Assembly: GCF_021654135.1 (NCBI RefSeq)
Contig: NZ_JAKGSD010000020.1
Coordinates: 9,171-68,673, forward strand
Length of the DNA stretch: 59,503 nucleotides
Origin: Amycolatopsis tucumanensis
GTDB lineage: Bacteria; Actinomycetota; Actinomycetes; Mycobacteriales; Pseudonocardiaceae
Reading direction: 5' to 3'
The translations under genes were made by a program, and so were the position numbers. Shown piece after piece: positions 1 through 6,953 of this stretch. The notes under the pieces are model-generated. The model was not told the DNA's origin, did not search any database, and was given only the letters and a program-made list of their open reading frames with translations. The stretch's first letter is position 1, and every line of letters begins with the position of its first letter.

Positions 1-240
1 CCCCTCCGGGAGTTACCGCCCCGGGGAGCTGCCGCCCTGCCCGGAAGCCATCGCCGCCACCGGGAGTTACCGCCCCGGGGAGCTGCCGCCCTGCCCGGAA
101 GCCATCGCCGCCACCAGGAGTTACCGCCCCAGGGAGCTACCGCCCCAGGGAGCTGGCACCCCGCCAGGAAGCCATCGCCCCCTCCGGAAGCCACCGCCCC
201 CTCCGGGAGCCACCGCCCCTCCAGCAGCACCCACCATCCC
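1..240. repeat. 54-bp tandem repeat (minisatellite)
   Basis: Two identical 54-bp copies lie at 7-60 and 61-114. A third, degenerate stretch follows to about 230, built from the same words (GAGTTACCGCCCC, GGAAGCCATCGCC, CCACCGCCCC). It is open in several frames, but the frames are made only of Pro/Arg/Ala/Gly repeats and show no domain, so I treat it as non-coding. The left edge is cut by the window, so the array may be longer. Confidence 0.85.
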
Positions 241-298
241 CCGGCCTGGCCACGGCCGCGCGGCCGATCTTGTCGGTGCCCCCGGTTAACCTGCCCTC

Positions 299-1621
299 GT
301 GTCCGAAACCGTGGAAACCGCCGGGGAGAAGGTGCCCGCCAGGCGCGTGCTGGGCCTGGCGGTCCCGGCGCTGGGGGTCCTCGCGGCCGAGCCGTTGTAC
401 GTCCTGGTCGACACGGCCGTCGTCGGGCACCTGGGGGCCCTTCCGCTGGCCGGGCTCGCCGTGGGCGGGGTCGTGCTGGCCCAGGTCTCGACCCAGCTGA
501 CGTTCCTGTCCTACGGCACCACTTCCCGCACCGCCCGCCTGCACGGCGCCGGCCGCCGCGCGGAGGCGGTCAGCGAAGGCGTCCAGGCGACCTGGCTGGC
601 GATCCTCGTCGGCCTGGTCGTGCTCGGCGCCGGGCAGCTGCTCGCGGGCCCGGTCGCCCGTGTCCTGTCCGGCAGTGACGAGGTCGCCGCGGCGGCCGTG
701 TCCTGGCTGCGCATCGCGTTGTTCGGGGCGCCGCTGATCCTGATCACCATGGCGGGCAACGGCTGGATGCGCGGCGTGCAGGACGCGGTCCGCCCGCTGC
801 GGTACGTCCTGGCGGGCAACGGGATCTCCGCGGTCCTCTGCCCGCTGCTGGTCTACGTCGCGGACTGGGGGCTCGAAGGGTCTGCCGTCGCGAACGTCGT
901 CGCCCAGGTGATCAGCGCCGGGCTGTTCCTGCGGGCCCTCGTGGCCGAGAAGGTGTCGCTCAAGCCGCACCCGAAGGTGATGCGCGCGCAGCTCGGCCTC
1001 GGCCGGGACCTGGTGCTGCGCAGCCTCGCCTTCCAGGCGTGCTTCGTCTCCGCCGCCGCGGTGGCGGCCCGCACCTCGACCGCGGCCGTCGGCGCGCACC
1101 AGATCGTGCTGCAGCTGTGGACGTTCCTCTCCCTCGTGCTGGACTCCGTCGCGATCGCGGCCCAGTCGCTGGTCGGGGCGGCGCTCGGGGCGGGCTCGGC
1201 GCGGCAGGCGCGGGGCGTGGCCGGGCAGATCACGCGCTACGGGCTGATCATGGGCTGCGTGCTCGGCGTGGTGTTCGCGGCGGTGTCGCAGGTGCTGCCG
1301 CACGCGTTCACCTCCGACCCGGGGGTGCTCGGCGAGGTGCCGCACGCCTGGTGGTTCTTCGTGGCGCTGCAACCGATCGCGGGCGTGGTGTTCGCGCTGG
1401 ACGGGGTGCTGCTCGGCGCGGGCGACGCGGCCTTCCTCCGCGCCGCGACGCTCGTCAGCGCCGCGCTCGGGTTCCTGCCGCTGATCTGGGCCTCGCTCGG
1501 CTTCGGCTGGGGCCTGACCGGCATCTGGACCGGCCTGTCGCTGTTCATGGTGCTGCGCCTGGCCGCGGTGGTGGCCCGCTGGCGCTCGGACGGCTGGACC
1601 GTGGTCGGCGCGGTCCGCTGA
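299..1621 (+). CDS. MATE family multidrug/Na+ efflux transporter (DinF-like)
   Basis: Twelve-helix inner-membrane exporter of the MATE family, which moves cationic drugs or metabolites out against H+ or Na+. The 440-residue length is typical. The N-terminal half starts AVPALGVLAAEPLYVLVDTAVVGHLG, the usual DinF-branch opening, and hydrophobic helices continue to the end. The GTG start at 299 has no Shine-Dalgarno; a TAACCT hexamer at 287-292 ends 6 nt upstream, suggesting leaderless translation. In related actinobacteria a MATE gene commonly sits between the rbfA/DHH phosphoesterase genes and truB, which fits the genes that follow. The substrate cannot be told from sequence. Confidence 0.9.
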   Translation: MSETVETAGEKVPARRVLGLAVPALGVLAAEPLYVLVDTAVVGHLGALPLAGLAVGGVVLAQVSTQLTFLSYGTTSRTARLHGAGRRAEAVSEGVQATWLAILVGLVVLGAGQLLAGPVARVLSGSDEVAAAAVSWLRIALFGAPLILITMAGNGWMRGVQDAVRPLRYVLAGNGISAVLCPLLVYVADWGLEGSAVANVVAQVISAGLFLRALVAEKVSLKPHPKVMRAQLGLGRDLVLRSLAFQACFVSAAAVAARTSTAAVGAHQIVLQLWTFLSLVLDSVAIAAQSLVGAALGAGSARQARGVAGQITRYGLIMGCVLGVVFAAVSQVLPHAFTSDPGVLGEVPHAWWFFVALQPIAGVVFALDGVLLGAGDAAFLRAATLVSAALGFLPLIWASLGFGWGLTGIWTGLSLFMVLRLAAVVARWRSDGWTVVGAVR

Positions 1622-1946
1622 CGCCGCTGGCTCCGGCTCCGGGTCGGGGGTGTGGGTGCGGTTCGCGCGGTCGGCCGGCCCGGCACGCGCGGCCGCGGGC
1701 CGGCTCGGCGGCAGTGGGCGACGGTGGCGTGAACGATCGCCCCTGCCGCCCGCTGGCCCCCGCCGAACGCCGCGCTGCGGGCGTGTCGTGGGGGTGGCTC
1801 CGGGGCCGCGAATCGCTGCGCCGTGTGGCTGAAAACACCCCGGTAACAGGTAAGTTTCAGCCTTGCACAGGCGATACAACTATCGGGACGGCGATGCGGG
1901 CGTCCCCGTGTCGTTGTCGCCTACTCCGCTTCGGGAGGAATCCTTC
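1622..1946. other. Intergenic region with an 8-bp inverted repeat
   Basis: No credible gene is present. The only structure I see is a perfect inverted repeat, GGCTGAAA at 1827-1834 and TTTCAGCC at 1855-1862, with a 20-nt loop, upstream of the MFS gene. It could be an operator or an mRNA hairpin. No clear -35/-10 pair could be assigned. Confidence 0.4.
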
Positions 1947-3278
1947 GTGCCGCCGCAGCAGGCACCCGTGATCGGCAAGGCCAGCCGCCGGTCGTGGTTC
2001 ATCTGGTTCACCGCCGCCATCGTCTACCTCCTCTCCGTCTTCCACCGCACCTCGTTCGGGGTCGCCGGGCTGGAAGCCGCCGACCGGTTCGGGGTCGGCG
2101 CCGCCGCGCTTTCCACGTTCACCGTCCTGCAGGTCGGCGTCTACGCCGCGATGCAGATCCCCACCGGCGTCCTCGTCGACCGCTTCGGGCCGCGCAAGGT
2201 CCTCACCGCCGCGCTGATCTTCCTCGGCCTCGGCCAGGTCCTCGTCGCCATCGCGGACACCTACGCGCTGGGCCTGCTCGCGCGCGGCGTGCTCGGCTTC
2301 GGTGACGCGCTCACCTTCGTCAGCGTGCTGCGCCTGATCGCCGCGCACTTCCCGGGCCGCCAGTACGCCGTGGTCACCAGCTTCACCACGGCGATCGGCT
2401 TCCTCGGCAACCTCGCCGCGACCGTCCCGCTCACCCTGCTGCTCGCCGGCCCCGGCTGGACCCCGACGTTCCTCGCCGCCGGCCTGATCACCGCGATCTA
2501 CTCGGCCGTCGTCGCGGGCCGCGTCCGCGACACCCCGGCCGGCGCCACCCCGAAGGCCGGCCCGGTCGACGCGCGCCAGCTGGCCCGCCAGGTCCGCACG
2601 GCGTGGCGCGTCCCCGGCACCCGCCTCGGCTTCTGGGTGCACTTCTCGACGATGTTCGCCCCGAACGTGCTGACCCTGCTGTGGGGCGTGCCGTTCCTGG
2701 TGCAGGGCCAGGGCCACCCGGCCGCGACCGCCAGCGCGCTGCTGACCGTGTTCGTGTTCGGCTCGATGATCGGCGGCCCGCTGGTCGGCAGCCTCATCTC
2801 CGCCCGCCCCGGCACCCGGATGCCGCTGGTGCTCGGCTACCTCGCCGGCGCCGCCGCGGTCTGGGCCCTGCTGCTGAGCTGGCCGGGCCAGATCCCGGTC
2901 GGCGTGCTGGTGCCCGCGTTCGCGTTCCTGTCCCTGGGCGGCCCGGCGTCGATGATCGGGTTCGCGCTGGCCCGCGACTACAACCCGCTGTCCCGCGTGG
3001 GCACCGCGACCGGCGTGGTCAACGTCGGCGGCTTCGTCGCCACCACGCTCACCGCGCTGGCGGTCGGCGTGCTGCTGCAGCTCACCGGCGGCCAGTTCCG
3101 GCTCGCGCTGCTGGCCGTCGTCGCGGTGCTGGTGCTGGGCACGTTCCGCATGCTGGTGTGGTGGCTGCGCGCCCGCGCGGAGCTGTTCGCCGCGCAGGAG
3201 CGGGGCGAGCACGTGCCGGTGCAGGTCCGCCGCCACGTGTGGGACGCGCCCACCCGGAAGGTCCCGGCGGCCGCGTGA
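1947..3278 (+). CDS. MFS transporter
   Basis: Major facilitator superfamily permease of 443 residues with about twelve hydrophobic helices. The loop after helix 2 carries the signature VLVDRFGPRKVL (family pattern G-x-L-x-D-R-x-G-R-R), and the N-terminus SWFIWFTAAIVYLLSVFHRTS resembles nitrate/hexuronate-type MFS members. An upstream in-frame ATG exists at 1863, but GTG at 1947 follows a good Shine-Dalgarno (GGGAGGA about 8 nt before), so I chose 1947. Substrate unknown. The gene stands alone, 25 bp before truB on the same strand. Confidence 0.85.
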   Translation: MPPQQAPVIGKASRRSWFIWFTAAIVYLLSVFHRTSFGVAGLEAADRFGVGAAALSTFTVLQVGVYAAMQIPTGVLVDRFGPRKVLTAALIFLGLGQVLVAIADTYALGLLARGVLGFGDALTFVSVLRLIAAHFPGRQYAVVTSFTTAIGFLGNLAATVPLTLLLAGPGWTPTFLAAGLITAIYSAVVAGRVRDTPAGATPKAGPVDARQLARQVRTAWRVPGTRLGFWVHFSTMFAPNVLTLLWGVPFLVQGQGHPAATASALLTVFVFGSMIGGPLVGSLISARPGTRMPLVLGYLAGAAAVWALLLSWPGQIPVGVLVPAFAFLSLGGPASMIGFALARDYNPLSRVGTATGVVNVGGFVATTLTALAVGVLLQLTGGQFRLALLAVVAVLVLGTFRMLVWWLRARAELFAAQERGEHVPVQVRRHVWDAPTRKVPAAA

Positions 3279-3303
3279 CGGCTCGCCCGTAAGGTTTCCA
3301 GCC

Positions 3304-4215
3304 GTGTCCCAGCCGAAGACTCGACGCCCCGCGCCCCCGCCCGGCCTGCTCGTGGTGGACAAACCACCGGGCATGACCTCCCACGACGTGGTGGCGCGGG
3401 TGCGCCGGATCATGGGCACCCGCAAGGTCGGGCACGCCGGCACGCTCGACCCGATGGCCACCGGCGTGCTGGTGCTGGGCGTCGAGCGGGCGACCAAGCT
3501 GCTGGGCCACCTCGCGCTGGACCGCAAGACCTACCTCGCCACGCTGGCCCTCGGCGTCTCGACCACCACCGACGACGCCGAGGGCGAGCACACCTCCACC
3601 GCGGACCCGGACGCGCTGGCCGCCGTCACCGACGAGGCGATCGCGTCCGGGATCGCCGCGCTCACCGGGGAGATCCAGCAGGTCCCGAGCGCGGTGAGCG
3701 CGGTGAAGATCGCCGGCAAGCGGGCGTACGCGCGCGTGCGTGCCGGTGAAGAGGTCGCGCTCAAGCCGCGGCCGGTCACCGTGTACCGGTTCGACCTGCT
3801 CGCCACCCGCCGCGTCGCCGACCGCATCGAGCTGGACGCGGTCGTCGAGTGCTCGTCGGGCACCTACGTGCGGGCGCTGGCCCGCGACCTCGGTGCGGCG
3901 CTCGGCGTGGGCGGTCACCTCGCCGCGTTGCGCCGCACCACCGTCGGCCCGTTCGGCATCGCCGCGGCTCGCACGCTGGAGCAGCTGGAGGAGAAGCCGG
4001 AGCTGTCGTTCGACCTCAACGAGGCCGTCGGCGCCGCCTTCCCGCGTTATGACGTCGATGCGGCGACCGCCCGGGCTGTCCGGTATGGACAGCAGGTCCG
4101 CGCGTCCGGCATCGAAGGCACCTACGGCGTGTTCGACCCGGACGGCCAAGTGCTCGCTCTCGCCGTGGATGCGGGCGGCGTGGCCCGCTCAGTAGTCGTC
4201 CTGGCTCCGGCCTAG
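3304..4215 (+). CDS. truB: tRNA pseudouridine(55) synthase TruB
   Basis: Converts uridine 55 in the T-loop of tRNAs to pseudouridine in the cytoplasm. The catalytic motif GHAGTLDPMATGVL is present with its aspartate, preceded by the N-terminal LLVVDKPPGMTSHDVV block. The protein is 303 residues, with a C-terminal PUA-like extension in which VDAATARAVRYGQQV is the usual TruB-C sequence. The start is GTG at 3304; a TAAGGT hexamer at 3290-3295 lies 8 nt upstream and there is no Shine-Dalgarno. It is followed by ribF, as in mycobacteria and many other actinobacteria. Confidence 0.97.
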   Translation: MSQPKTRRPAPPPGLLVVDKPPGMTSHDVVARVRRIMGTRKVGHAGTLDPMATGVLVLGVERATKLLGHLALDRKTYLATLALGVSTTTDDAEGEHTSTADPDALAAVTDEAIASGIAALTGEIQQVPSAVSAVKIAGKRAYARVRAGEEVALKPRPVTVYRFDLLATRRVADRIELDAVVECSSGTYVRALARDLGAALGVGGHLAALRRTTVGPFGIAAARTLEQLEEKPELSFDLNEAVGAAFPRYDVDAATARAVRYGQQVRASGIEGTYGVFDPDGQVLALAVDAGGVARSVVVLAPA

Positions 4216-4279
4216 AGGCCGGCCGCTTCCCCACCACCACCCTCGACGGACGCGCTTCGCGCGGCAGTACGCTGCATGC

Positions 4280-5251
4280 GTGCAGAGGTGGCGAGGGCTT
4301 GCTGATCTCCCCGGCGGCTGGGGACGGTGCGTGGTCACGATCGGCGTGTTCGACGGGGTGCACCGCGGGCACCAGGCGCTGATCGCCAGGACGGTCGAGG
4401 TGGCCAAGAACCGCAACCTGCCCAGCGTGATGCTGACGTTCGACCCGCACCCGTCCGAGGTCATCCGGCCGGGGAGCCACCCGGCGCAGCTGACCACGCT
4501 GCGCCGCAAGGCTGAGCTGGTCGAGCAGCTCGGCATCGACGTGCTGTGCGTCCTGCCGTTCACCGCCGAGCTGTCCCGGCTGACCGCGCACGAGTTCGTG
4601 CACGAGGTGCTGGTCGACCGGCTGCACGCGGCCGCCGTGGTGGTGGGGGAGAACTTCACCTTCGGGCACAAGGCCGCCGGCGACGTGGCCCTGCTCAAGG
4701 ACCTGGGCCGCCGCTTCGGGTTCGCCACCTACGGCGCCGAGCTGCAGGGCGGATCCACCGCCGACGGCGAGACCGCGGACGTCGGCGAGATCACCTTCTC
4801 GTCCACCTACGTCCGCTCGTGCATCGACGCGGGCGACGTGGTCGCCGCGGCCGACGCGCTGGGCCGCCCGCACCGGCTGGAGGGCATCGTGGTCCGCGGC
4901 GACGGCCGCGGGCACGACCTGGGCTACCCGACCGCGAACCTGTCCACGCCGCGGTTCGCCGCGGTGCCCGCCGACGGCGTCTACGCCTGCTGGTTCGTCC
5001 GCGACAACCAGCCCGGCCGCCTGCTGCCCGCGGCGGTCTCGGTCGGCACCAACCCGACGTTCTCCGGCCGCGAGCGCACCGTCGAGGCGTTCGTGCTCGA
5101 CGTGGACGAGGACTTCTACGGCCAGCACGTGGCGCTGGACTTCGTCGGCCGCCTGCGCGACATGGTGAAGTTCACCAGCGTCGACGACCTGGTCGAGCAG
5201 ATCGCCGACGACGTCAGCCGCACCCGCGCCATCCTCGGCACCGGCAGCTGA
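4280..5251 (+). CDS. ribF: Bifunctional riboflavin kinase/FAD synthetase
   Basis: Makes FMN from riboflavin and then FAD from FMN, using ATP. The N-terminal nucleotidyltransferase domain has VVTIGVFDGVHRGHQ (GxFDGxHxGH) and the SSTYVR switch around residues 173-178. The C-terminal flavokinase domain begins near GDGRGHDLGYPTANL, where PTAN binds Mg-ATP. At 323 residues it is standard length. The GTG start follows TACGCT at 4268-4273 by 6 nt, so a leaderless transcript is likely even though truB lies 64 bp upstream. A small GCGC-TTC-GCGC hairpin lies just before that hexamer. Confidence 0.97.
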   Translation: MQRWRGLADLPGGWGRCVVTIGVFDGVHRGHQALIARTVEVAKNRNLPSVMLTFDPHPSEVIRPGSHPAQLTTLRRKAELVEQLGIDVLCVLPFTAELSRLTAHEFVHEVLVDRLHAAAVVVGENFTFGHKAAGDVALLKDLGRRFGFATYGAELQGGSTADGETADVGEITFSSTYVRSCIDAGDVVAAADALGRPHRLEGIVVRGDGRGHDLGYPTANLSTPRFAAVPADGVYACWFVRDNQPGRLLPAAVSVGTNPTFSGRERTVEAFVLDVDEDFYGQHVALDFVGRLRDMVKFTSVDDLVEQIADDVSRTRAILGTGS

Positions 5252-5367
5252 CCGCGCCGGTGCGATTGCGAATCGTCGGGTGATTCCGCCTCGCCCGCCC
5301 GATCCCACCTGGCAAGATTGGGTCCGGCGCGGCCAGGTCTGTCCGGGGAGAGCAGGGAGCACAGCAC

Positions 5368-5847
5368 GTGGATGACCACAAGATCGTCCAGCGGAACATC
5401 GCCCTCCAGCGGGAGTGGTACGGCGAGCCGCTGGGCGACCGGGTGCGCCGTCTCGTCGTCGCGTTCGACGTCTCGCAGGCCTACCTGGCCGAGGTGCTGG
5501 GCATCAGCGCCCCGATGCTGAGCCAGGTGATGAGCGGCCGCCGCGCCAAGATCGGCAACCCGGTCGTGCTCGCACGGATGATCATGCTCGAGCGCAAGTG
5601 CCTGATCCCCGAGGTCGCCGCGGGCCACAAGGAAGCCCTGATGGCCGCGCTGGAGGACGTGCGGGACGCGCGGCCCACGGTCGGCCGCGACACCTTCCCG
5701 GTCAACGCGCTGTCCGAGGAGCGCGCGGTGCTGTCCGCGCTGCGGGACATCGCCGAGGACGAGGACCTGATCGAGGCGGCCAAGCGGCTCGACGACGACT
5801 TCCCGGCGCTGGCCGACCTGCTCCGCCGCGCCGGGCAACAGGGCTGA
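5368..5847 (+). CDS. XRE-type helix-turn-helix DNA-binding protein
   Basis: Small predicted transcription factor of 159 residues. Residues about 18-60 form a Cro/C1-type helix-turn-helix (VSQAYLAEVLGISAPMLSQVMSGRR). The remainder is acidic and helical with no ligand domain that I recognise. The GTG start at 5368 is preceded by a purine-rich GGGAGCAC. The cyclic phosphodiesterase gene begins 3 bp after the stop, so the two are probably co-transcribed. The same HTH gene is common at this locus in related genomes; its targets are not evident here. Confidence 0.8.
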   Translation: MDDHKIVQRNIALQREWYGEPLGDRVRRLVVAFDVSQAYLAEVLGISAPMLSQVMSGRRAKIGNPVVLARMIMLERKCLIPEVAAGHKEALMAALEDVRDARPTVGRDTFPVNALSEERAVLSALRDIAEDEDLIEAAKRLDDDFPALADLLRRAGQQG

Positions 5848-5850
5848 CCC

Positions 5851-6354
5851 GTGGTGCTGTTCTCCGCGGTCCTGCCGCCCGCCGCCGTGGTCGAGACCCT
5901 GACCGCCGAGGTCGCCGGGCTGCCGCGGCTGGACGGCGTGCGGTGGAGTTCGCCGGACAACTGGCACGTCACGCTGGGTTTCTACGGCGAGGACGACGCC
6001 GGGGCCAGGGCGGACTGGCTGCGGCCCCGGCTGGCGGGAATGCCGGCGCCCCGGATCTGGTTGGAAGGTGCGGGCACGTTCACCCGGGTCCTCTACCTCG
6101 GGGTGTACGGCGAAGGGATCACCGAACTCGGTCTCGCCGCCGGAGCCGGCGACGAGGGCCGCGCCTACCTGCCGCACCTGACGCTGGCGCGCACGCGCGA
6201 GCGGGTGCCGGTGGAACTGGAGCGGCGGCTGTCCGGCTACCGCAGCGAGATGTGGACGGCCGCGGAGGCGGTGCTGATGCGGTCGCAGCGGAGCGCCGAC
6301 GGCGTGCGATACGTGGTGGTCGAGCGGTTCCCGCTGTCCCAGCAGGCCAGGTAG
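5851..6354 (+). CDS. thpR: RNA 2',3'-cyclic phosphodiesterase (ThpR/LigT family)
   Basis: 2H phosphoesterase expected to open 2',3'-cyclic phosphates at RNA or tRNA ends. Both catalytic H-x-T motifs are present: NWHVTLGF near residue 46 and PHLTLAR near residue 111. The 167-residue length is slightly short for the family but both halves are intact. It starts with GTG 3 bp after the preceding HTH gene and lies just before rpsO-pnp, so the neighbourhood is rich in RNA metabolism. Confidence 0.88.
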   Translation: MVLFSAVLPPAAVVETLTAEVAGLPRLDGVRWSSPDNWHVTLGFYGEDDAGARADWLRPRLAGMPAPRIWLEGAGTFTRVLYLGVYGEGITELGLAAGAGDEGRAYLPHLTLARTRERVPVELERRLSGYRSEMWTAAEAVLMRSQRSADGVRYVVVERFPLSQQAR

Positions 6355-6468
6355 TGCGCTCCCTGATACCCTGAACCACCGGGTCCGGCTGCAGTCCGTG
6401 GCGGCCGCGACCGACTACCCGCGTCCAGCGGGCCTCACGGCACAGAACAACACAGAGGAGAGAACTCA
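6355..6468 (+). promoter_or_regulatory. rpsO promoter and 5' leader
   Basis: A TACCCT hexamer at 6367-6372 is a plausible -10, giving a leader of roughly 90 nt. The leader contains a CCCGC/GCGGG hairpin (6418-6432) and a GAGGAGAGA Shine-Dalgarno before the GTG at 6469. S15 autoregulates its own mRNA in several bacterial groups, so this leader could be such a site; that part is inference. Confidence 0.4.
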
Positions 6469-6738
6469 GTGGCGCTGTCCACCGACGAGAAGAAGTCGAT
6501 TCTGACCGAGTACGGTCTGCACGAGTCCGACACCGGGTCCCCGGAGGCCCAGGTCGCGCTGCTCACCAAGCGGATCATCGGTCTCACCGAGCATCTCAAG
6601 GTGCACAAGCACGACCACCACTCCCGTCGCGGCCTGTTGCTGCTGGTCGGCCGTCGTCGCCGGCTGCTCAACTACGTGATGAAGGTGGACATCGAACGCT
6701 ACCGGTCGCTGATCCAGCGACTCGGCTTGCGCCGATGA
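6469..6738 (+). CDS. rpsO: 30S ribosomal protein S15
   Basis: Primary 16S rRNA-binding protein that organises the central domain of the small subunit. It is 89 residues with the invariant S15 sequence, including HESDTGSPEAQVALLT, KVHKHDHHSRRGLL and the RRRLLNY block. Its start is GTG at 6469 after GAGGAGAGA. It is followed by a strong hairpin and then pnp, the arrangement conserved across most bacteria. Confidence 0.99.
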   Translation: MALSTDEKKSILTEYGLHESDTGSPEAQVALLTKRIIGLTEHLKVHKHDHHSRRGLLLLVGRRRRLLNYVMKVDIERYRSLIQRLGLRR

Positions 6739-6744
6739 CGTGAT

Positions 6745-6778
6745 CCGAGGGGGAGTGACCACGGTCGCTCCCCCTCGG
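6745..6778 (+). terminator. Hairpin terminator or processing site after rpsO
   Basis: A perfect 11-bp stem: CCGAGGGGGAG at 6745-6755 pairs with CTCCCCCTCGG at 6768-6778. The stem can extend inward through GACC/GGTC. No U-tract follows, as is usual for actinobacterial terminators. In Streptomyces the rpsO-pnp intergenic hairpin is an RNase III processing site, so partial read-through into pnp is likely. Confidence 0.7.
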
Positions 6779-6953
6779 TCCATACGAAGTAAGAAAGAGG
6801 AAGGGCAGGCGCTCGAGGGCAAGGACGCCGGTCCTCGGTAGTGGCTTACGGGAGAGTCCCGTTGGCTTCGATCGAAGACCGGCTCGTTCCTCGGACGCCG
6901 CCCCGCACGGGCGGGGCGCACTGCTGCCCGAACGAACGAGGAGTCAACTACAC
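6779..6953 (+). promoter_or_regulatory. Structured pnp leader
   Basis: The 175-nt leader has several predicted helices. GCCGGTC (6827-6833) pairs with GACCGGC (6877-6883) and encloses an ACGGGA/TCCCGT hairpin (6848-6862). A GCCCCGC/GCGGGGC hairpin follows (6900-6917), and then AACGAGGAG as the Shine-Dalgarno before ATG 6954. Such structure fits RNase III/PNPase autoregulation known for pnp in E. coli and Streptomyces; for this organism it is inferred. Confidence 0.5.

Noticed and set aside
1..240. CRISPR array
   Set aside because: The repeats are contiguous and GC-rich without unique spacers, and no cas genes exist in the window.
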